Shown here piece after piece: positions 50,116-54,054 of a DNA stretch of 54,054 bases; position 1 is the stretch's first letter; each line of letters starts with the position of its first letter. The position numbers were made by a program, and so were the translations under genes. The DNA comes from CALJTV01 sp034435835 (GTDB lineage: Bacteria > Chloroflexota > Dehalococcoidia > GIF9 > UBA5629): contig DAOTWF010000010.1 in NCBI GenBank assembly GCA_034435835.1, positions 1 to 54,054 of the forward strand, given 5' to 3'. Under the pieces are notes generated by a model. That model ran no database searches, was not told the origin of the DNA, and saw only the letters and a program-made list of their open reading frames with translations.

Positions 50116-50901
50116 TCAGTCCATCTTATATACCATTTGAACGGTGACGCGGAACTCCAGTTCTCCGGGGCTGACAGGGGTGGACGGTGCTGCCTCAAAA
50201 GTTTTGAGGGCATAGTCTCTTACCACCGGCGGTGTATACGATATTCCTTCTGAGATGTATATCGGCTTGCCCAGCTTGACATTGGTGACCCGGGCGATCT
50301 GACGGGCTTTATCCATAGCGTCCTGAAGTGCTTTTTCTCTTGCTTGATTATAAAGCTGGGTAGGATCATCCACAGCAAAACTAATGTCGTTAATACGCGT
50401 GAGGTCGCCGCCGGCTTCAGCCACGGCGTCGATAATGCTGCCGCTCTTTTCTATCTCGCGTATCTTGGCGACCACGATATTTGTCACCCGGTAGGCGATG
50501 ATCTCGTCCCTGTTCTCCTTTTCTATCCATCTCCGTACGGGCTGAATGCTGAATCTCTGTGTCTGTATGTCCTTTTCTGCCACTCCTCTGTCTCTCAATG
50601 TCTTTATGACCCTGTTCATCGCTTCAGCGGCATCCTTCTGTGCTTGTACCACGCTCTTCGCCTCAGCTTCTACGCCCAAGGACAGCCGGACTACGTCAGG
50701 AGTTGCCCATACTTTTCCTTCACCGGTCACCCAAATACCGACCTGCTGCTGGCCATAAAGGATGCTGACGTCAGGGGCTTCGAGGTAGGCAGATAGCGGG
50801 GGAGCCGAAGTGGTGTCGGTGCCCGGCTTTGTGCACCCTGTCCCCGTTACTGTAGCGGCTAGCATCGTTACAGCCAGCAATGAGGCCCACAGCCATTTCA
50901 T
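50116..50901 (-). CDS. SIMPL domain (DUF541) lipoprotein
   Basis: This 261-residue protein starts at the ATG at 50901, with AAGGAGG eight bases upstream. The signal peptide MKWLWASLLAVTMLAATVTG ends in a lipobox-like TGC, so it is probably lipid-anchored outside the cell. The body is a SIMPL domain: GVWVTGEGKVWATPDVVRLSLG-type opening (here VGIWVTGEG), then AMNRVIKTLRDRGVAEKDIQ, RVTNIVVAKIREIEKSGSII and INDISFAVDDP. The family has no agreed biochemical role. It is monocistronic and divergent from lepB. Confidence 0.9.
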   Translation of the reverse strand: MKWLWASLLAVTMLAATVTGTGCTKPGTDTTSAPPLSAYLEAPDVSILYGQQQVGIWVTGEGKVWATPDVVRLSLGVEAEAKSVVQAQKDAAEAMNRVIKTLRDRGVAEKDIQTQRFSIQPVRRWIEKENRDEIIAYRVTNIVVAKIREIEKSGSIIDAVAEAGGDLTRINDISFAVDDPTQLYNQAREKALQDAMDKARQIARVTNVKLGKPIYISEGISYTPPVVRDYALKTFEAAPSTPVSPGELEFRVTVQMVYKMD

Positions 50902-51079
50902 ATTTTTATCCTCCTTCTTCATCTATGATACCACAAAGGGCTTGTCTGATTACTCCTTGTTTTCTGCCCTTATAAACGCAGGCGGGGGCGCTAAGTTTAG
51001 CCGCTGGCAAGTAGCCTGAAGATGTACCGGTGATTTATAATAAGTGGCGCGGCTATCGAAAAAGTTTTTAAAGTAGAAG

Positions 51080-51649
51080 ATGAAGTTCGTCAAGGACATC
51101 ATACTCCCCATAATGGTTGGTCTGGCTGTTTTCTTCTTGCTCAGGACCCTGGTCGAGCCATTTGTGGTTGAGCATTCTTCCATGTGGCCCACCATTGAGG
51201 AAGGTGAGTATATTCTGGTGGATAAGGTGAGCTACCGATTTCATGAGCCCCGGAGGGGCGACATAGTTGTTTTCCGCCCGCCCTGGAATTTTGGCAGACC
51301 TTACATCAAGCGCGTCATCGGGCTGCCTGGTGATGTTGTGGAGATCAAGGATGGTTCTGTTTTCGTCAATGGTAACCGTCTGGACGAGCCTTACGTGGGG
51401 CAGACGCAGGACCTTTTGCAACCAACTGAGGTCCCGCAGGGGGAATATTTTGTGCTCGGTGATAACCGTAATAACAGCTATGACTCGCGCAGGGGCTGGA
51501 CGATCAGTCGCAAAGATATTGTAGGTAAGGCATGGGTTACCTACTGGCCTCCAAGGAGGTGGAGGCTTGTCGAACATGTTGATCTCCAGGGGCAAGGCGG
51601 GTTAATTGTGCCTCTGGTCATCAGGGAGGCGATGTGTCTGACGAGGTAA
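51080..51649 (+). CDS. lepB: signal peptidase I
   Basis: This 189-residue protein has one N-terminal membrane helix (about 7-24). Catalytic S34 is in VEHSSMWPTIEEGEY, catalytic K77 in YIKRVIGLPGD, and GDNRNNSYDSR is the third conserved box. It cleaves signal peptides on the outer face of the membrane; lipoproteins such as PstS use a different enzyme. It overlaps pyrE by 16 bases. Confidence 0.97.
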   Translation: MKFVKDIILPIMVGLAVFFLLRTLVEPFVVEHSSMWPTIEEGEYILVDKVSYRFHEPRRGDIVVFRPPWNFGRPYIKRVIGLPGDVVEIKDGSVFVNGNRLDEPYVGQTQDLLQPTEVPQGEYFVLGDNRNNSYDSRRGWTISRKDIVGKAWVTYWPPRRWRLVEHVDLQGQGGLIVPLVIREAMCLTR

Positions 51650-52206
51650 TGACGATATTTAAAGCAGCCGGGGCGATACTCGAAGGCCATTTCCTGCTTA
51701 CCTCCGGACTGCATTCACCGGTGTATTGGGAGAAGTTCCGGGTCCTGCAGTACCCGCACTATACCGAGAGACTGTGCTGTCTCATTGCCGACCACTTCAG
51801 AGGGAAGGGTGTGCAGGTTGTTGCTGGTCCCACCACCGGCGGTATCATCATATCCTTTGAGGTGGCGAGGCAACTGGGGGTGAGGAGCGTCTTTGCCGAG
51901 AAGGAGGGTGAGAAAAGGGTCTTCAGAAGGGGGTTTACCATAGAAAGCGGCGAGAGGGTTCTAGTTGTCGATGATGTGCTGACCACTGGAAAATCCATTC
52001 GGGAGGTTATGGAGGTGGTCAGCAGCTTGGGTGGGAATATTATCGGGATTGCGGTGCTGGTCGATAGGGCAGATGAGGAGAAAGAATTCGGCGTACCCCT
52101 TTTTAGCTGTTTGAAGACTACTGCCCCAGCCTATAAACCGGCTGATTGCCCGCTGTGTGCCCGGGGCATACCACTGGTGAGACCCGGTGGGGATACTGGA
52201 CGCTAA
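51634..52206 (+). CDS. pyrE: orotate phosphoribosyltransferase
   Basis: This 190-residue enzyme of pyrimidine synthesis starts at a GTG with AGGGAGG five bases upstream, inside the lepB end. GHFLLTSGLHSPVYWEKF is the PyrE N-terminal motif, VAGPTTGGIIISFEVARQLG follows, and the PRPP-binding loop is VLVVDDVLTTGKSI. A C-terminal CPLCARGIPL is common in Chloroflexi- and Thermus-like PyrE. It converts orotate and PRPP to OMP. Confidence 0.96.
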   Translation: MSDEVMTIFKAAGAILEGHFLLTSGLHSPVYWEKFRVLQYPHYTERLCCLIADHFRGKGVQVVAGPTTGGIIISFEVARQLGVRSVFAEKEGEKRVFRRGFTIESGERVLVVDDVLTTGKSIREVMEVVSSLGGNIIGIAVLVDRADEEKEFGVPLFSCLKTTAPAYKPADCPLCARGIPLVRPGGDTGR

Positions 52207-52217
52207 CGGTACACCGC

Positions 52218-52247
52218 TTGACACTGCGTGGAAAGAGAATTTACAAT
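52218..52247 (+). promoter_or_regulatory. promoter of tRNA-Phe
   Basis: A perfect TTGACA (52218-52223), an 18-base spacer and TACAAT (52242-52247) end eight bases before the mature tRNA start, as is common for tRNA promoters. Confidence 0.7.
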
Positions 52248-52255
52248 GGCTATGC

Positions 52256-52329
<74 letters not shown>

Positions 52330-52391
52330 TTCCCGTTGTTTTGCTGGTCACCCGAAGAAGCGCCCTGCCGGGGCATATCAGCTCGCTTCGG

Positions 52392-52715
52392 CTACCTGTC
52401 GATTGTATGTGCAGAGGCAGCAGCACCGCGTCTGCTGAACTTGAAGACCGAGACCTTTTCGGGTACGGTTAGCAGCGGTGCCACCTTTTCCAGGTCTTCT
52501 TTCCGCTCCGGGCTTGCCTCCCATGCCTTCCATTGCTCGATGTCAATCCAGGTGCTGATGACCAACCAGTGTGTCGGGTCATCAGCGGACTGCAGCGTTT
52601 CCCCGGATATGTAGCCTGGCTGGCGTGTGGCTTTCGCCCGGAGGTCTACGAGGAGACGCTCCAGCTCAGCAATTTTCTCCGGATGACAGTGTCTTTCAAT
52701 GATGACTCTGATCAT
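52392..52715 (-). CDS. antibiotic biosynthesis monooxygenase (ABM)-fold protein
   Basis: This 107-residue protein starts at the ATG at 52715, preceded by GGGAGGGAG; a longer frame reaches 52868 but enters the gene next door. The sequence MIRVIIERHCHPEKIAELER, then LLVDLRAKATRQPGYISGET and HWLVISTWIDIEQWKAWEAS, is a dimeric alpha-beta ABM fold. Such small proteins range from heme-degrading enzymes to quinol monooxygenases and orphan sensors. No heme-degrading Asn/Arg/Trp triad can be assigned with confidence, so function is open. Confidence 0.85.
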   Translation of the reverse strand: MIRVIIERHCHPEKIAELERLLVDLRAKATRQPGYISGETLQSADDPTHWLVISTWIDIEQWKAWEASPERKEDLEKVAPLLTVPEKVSVFKFSRRGAAASAHTIDR

Positions 52716-52804
52716 TACTCCCTCCCAAAAAACCGCACCATGTCCTTTTTTGAGGAATTTGCAGGTTATAGCAGCTCTAGCCGGCGCTGAGCCCTTCAGC
52801 GCTT

Positions 52805-53410
52805 TTAGTCCTGGGCAGGCATCACTGGTCTCTCTGCCATCCATTCGTAGCCGAGCGCGGCAGTCCACTGTGCCAGTTCCTGCCTGAGGTCTTCGTAGTC
52901 CTTCTGCACGGATTCGTATAACCTGGCGTTCTCGAGGGCTATAGCGCCGAGGTTAGCCACTGCGCCTACGAAGTAGATGTCTGCCTCGGTGAAGTGCCTT
53001 GGTTCGGCAGTGTAAACACGCATCACACCGATTACCTCTCCCCGGAGCAGCATGGGGACGCTGAGGATGGAGGCGATCCCCTCTTCCTTAGCCTGTTTGC
53101 GGTACTGGATACGGTCGTCTTCAGTGGCGTCCAGCACGGCTACAGGCTCACCTTCCAGCGCTTTGGCAATGCTCTTATCGGCGGATACCGGGCCCTTCCG
53201 CACATAGCGGTCGCTGAGTCCATAGGCTGCGGCGTGAAGAAGGGTGCGCTTATCCGGGGTGAGCAGCATCAGGGCACATCCCTTGGCTTCAAGTGCTTCA
53301 GCGACGCTCTTGACGATGCTGCGCAGGATTTCATCGGGTGCGCGCATGGAGTTCAGCGTGGCAGCAATCTCGTAGAGACTGTGGTAGTAGCGCCTCTCCC
53401 ACTCGCTCAT
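52805..53410 (-). CDS. GAF domain protein
   Basis: This 201-residue protein starts at the ATG at 53410, with GGGAGG upstream. A single GAF domain spans about 15-175: LRSIVKSVAEALEAKGCALM, KRTLLHAAAYGLSDRYVRKG, GIASILSVPMLLRGEVIGVM, FTEADIYFVGAVANLGAIAL. A short C-terminal helix follows with no output domain. It may sense a small molecule or redox state and act on a separate kinase or cyclase. One promoter (53468-53439) precedes it. Confidence 0.9.
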   Translation of the reverse strand: MSEWERRYYHSLYEIAATLNSMRAPDEILRSIVKSVAEALEAKGCALMLLTPDKRTLLHAAAYGLSDRYVRKGPVSADKSIAKALEGEPVAVLDATEDDRIQYRKQAKEEGIASILSVPMLLRGEVIGVMRVYTAEPRHFTEADIYFVGAVANLGAIALENARLYESVQKDYEDLRQELAQWTAALGYEWMAERPVMPAQD

Positions 53411-53438
53411 CGTCCACCTCCCTGTGGTTGATAATACC

Positions 53439-53468
53439 ATTATCCGCCAGATACTTATCAATTGTCAA
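53439..53468 (-). promoter_or_regulatory. promoter of the GAF gene
   Basis: On the minus strand a perfect TTGACA (53468-53463), an 18-base spacer and GATAAT (53444-53439) precede the GAF start by about 29 bases. Confidence 0.65.
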
Positions 53469-53502
53469 TCGACGTCGAAGGCACGGTGTGTTATTGTGCG
53501 GC

Positions 53503-53533
53503 TTGAGAGGTTGTGAAATCTATCTGGTATAAT
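53503..53533 (+). promoter_or_regulatory. promoter of the YtxH-like gene
   Basis: TTGAGA (53503-53508), a 19-base spacer and an extended -10 TGG-TATAAT (TATAAT at 53528-53533) lie about 78 bases before the start at 53611. Confidence 0.5.
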
Positions 53534-53610
53534 TAAAGAAGGCAGGGCTTGTATTTCGGTGCAATATGCAGGGATATGGAGAGCGATGATTATGCTAGTG
53601 AGGTGTGAGG

Positions 53611-53859
53611 ATGAGTAGCGGAATGTCGATGCCCGGCTTCGCTGGTGGGTTCTTGCTGGGAGTGGTGGCAGGACTGGCACTGGGAGTGCTCTTTGCTCCG
53701 CAGTCCGGGTCGAGGAGCAGGGAAGCGGTGAAGGAAAAACTGTCTGAGCTCCCTGAAACCGTTCGGGAGCTGACTGCCGACAGGGAGAAGATATACAAAG
53801 AGACGCTGAAAAAGCGGCGGGGACAGCCGCTGGTCAGCGAGTCGTATTTTCAAACCTAG
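53611..53859 (+). CDS. YtxH-like small membrane protein
   Basis: This 82-residue protein starts at the ATG at 53611, with GAGGTG five bases upstream. One Gly-rich membrane helix (GFAGGFLLGVVAGLALGVLF, about 9-28) runs into APQSGSRSREAVKEKLSEL, the YtxH signature. The rest is a charged helix with heptad-like spacing. YtxH-type proteins are often stress-induced; the exact role is unknown. Confidence 0.85.
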   Translation: MSSGMSMPGFAGGFLLGVVAGLALGVLFAPQSGSRSREAVKEKLSELPETVRELTADREKIYKETLKKRRGQPLVSESYFQT

Positions 53860-53920
53860 TTTTTGCCAGCCAGCGGTATTGGCAAGCTGCGTAAATTTGC
53901 ATGCTGCCCGGTGTATGCTT

Positions 53921-53949
53921 TTGCCTGGTGTGGGCGGGGGTGATAGAAT
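53921..53949 (+). promoter_or_regulatory. promoter of tRNA-Leu
   Basis: TTGCCT (53921-53926), a 17-base GC-rich spacer and TAGAAT (53944-53949) lie 32 bases before the tRNA. Confidence 0.6.
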
Positions 53950-53981
53950 TTCAGCATCGAAGAAAAAAGAGGCTTCTATTT

Positions 53982-54054
53982 GCCGAAGTGGCGGAATGGT
54001 AGACGCGGCAGTCTCAAAAACTGTTGAGGGGCGACCCTCGTGTCGGTTCGAATC
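53982..54054 (+). tRNA. tRNA-Leu (anticodon CAA), 3' end cut by window
   Basis: The start GCCGAAGTGGCGGAATGGTA and the anticodon arm GCAGT-CTCAAAA-ACTGT give anticodon CAA (codon TTG). A long variable arm GAGGGGCGACCCTC marks class II tRNA, and the T arm begins GTCGG-TTCGAATC where the window ends. Confidence 0.93.

Noticed and set aside
51068..51595. Minus-strand frame of 175 residues opposite lepB
   Set aside because: It is a shadow of lepB, whose catalytic boxes are intact on the plus strand.

Overview
The window looks like a chromosomal segment of an anaerobic or facultative bacterium of the phylum Chloroflexota, most plausibly a Dehalococcoidia-like lineage. This is inferred from gene content and protein character; there is no rRNA in the window and no search could be run. 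It is almost entirely core and energy metabolism. I see no phage, insertion sequence, integrase or CRISPR array. Both ends cut tRNA genes: tRNA-Val lacks its first base on the left and tRNA-Leu(CAA) runs off the right end.

Layout. Positions 1-5.2 kb hold an acetate locus on the minus strand: acetyl-CoA synthetase, an AceTr/SatP acetate transporter, a free-standing cyclic-nucleotide-binding domain protein, three short paralogous proteins of unknown function, and a decayed formate/nitrite transporter. Positions 5.4-16.2 kb are housekeeping: a NarL-type response regulator, RNase P RNA, an SDR and an enoyl-CoA hydratase, leuS, a YggS-type PLP protein, proC, two methyltransferases, a ferredoxin, coaD and rsmD. 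Positions 16.3-26.3 kb carry an 11-subunit complex I operon (nuoABCDHIJKLMN) with no nuoEFG and an extra 64-residue ORF between nuoK and nuoL. Positions 26.3-33.3 kb carry the phosphate regulon phoB-phoR-pstSCAB-phoU with a candidate Pho box. nadK, a GNAT and a NUDIX gene follow.

Positions 35.4-47.7 kb form one long minus-strand operon: a carboxyltransferase of the methylmalonyl-CoA type, a small carboxylase-associated protein, a pyruvate/oxaloacetate carboxyltransferase fused to a biotin carrier, a two-subunit aconitase-family enzyme, isocitrate dehydrogenase, malate dehydrogenase, two-subunit fumarase and a four-subunit succinate dehydrogenase/fumarate reductase. No biotin carboxylase is present. 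The set resembles a methylmalonyl-CoA:pyruvate transcarboxylase joined to the C4 arm of the TCA cycle, as in propionate-forming or propionate-oxidising bacteria. Together with donor-module-free complex I it describes a quinone-linked respiratory chain fed by C4 acids and probably ferredoxin.

Upstream of that operon is an apparent orphan small RNA with its own strong promoter, a closing helix and a U-run. Then come trpB2 under a tryptophan-specifying T-box leader, a SIMPL lipoprotein, lepB-pyrE, tRNA-Phe, a monooxygenase-fold protein, a GAF protein and a YtxH-like protein. Several genes (leuS, yggS, nadK) have near-consensus promoters that put the start codon almost on the transcription start, suggesting leaderless mRNAs.
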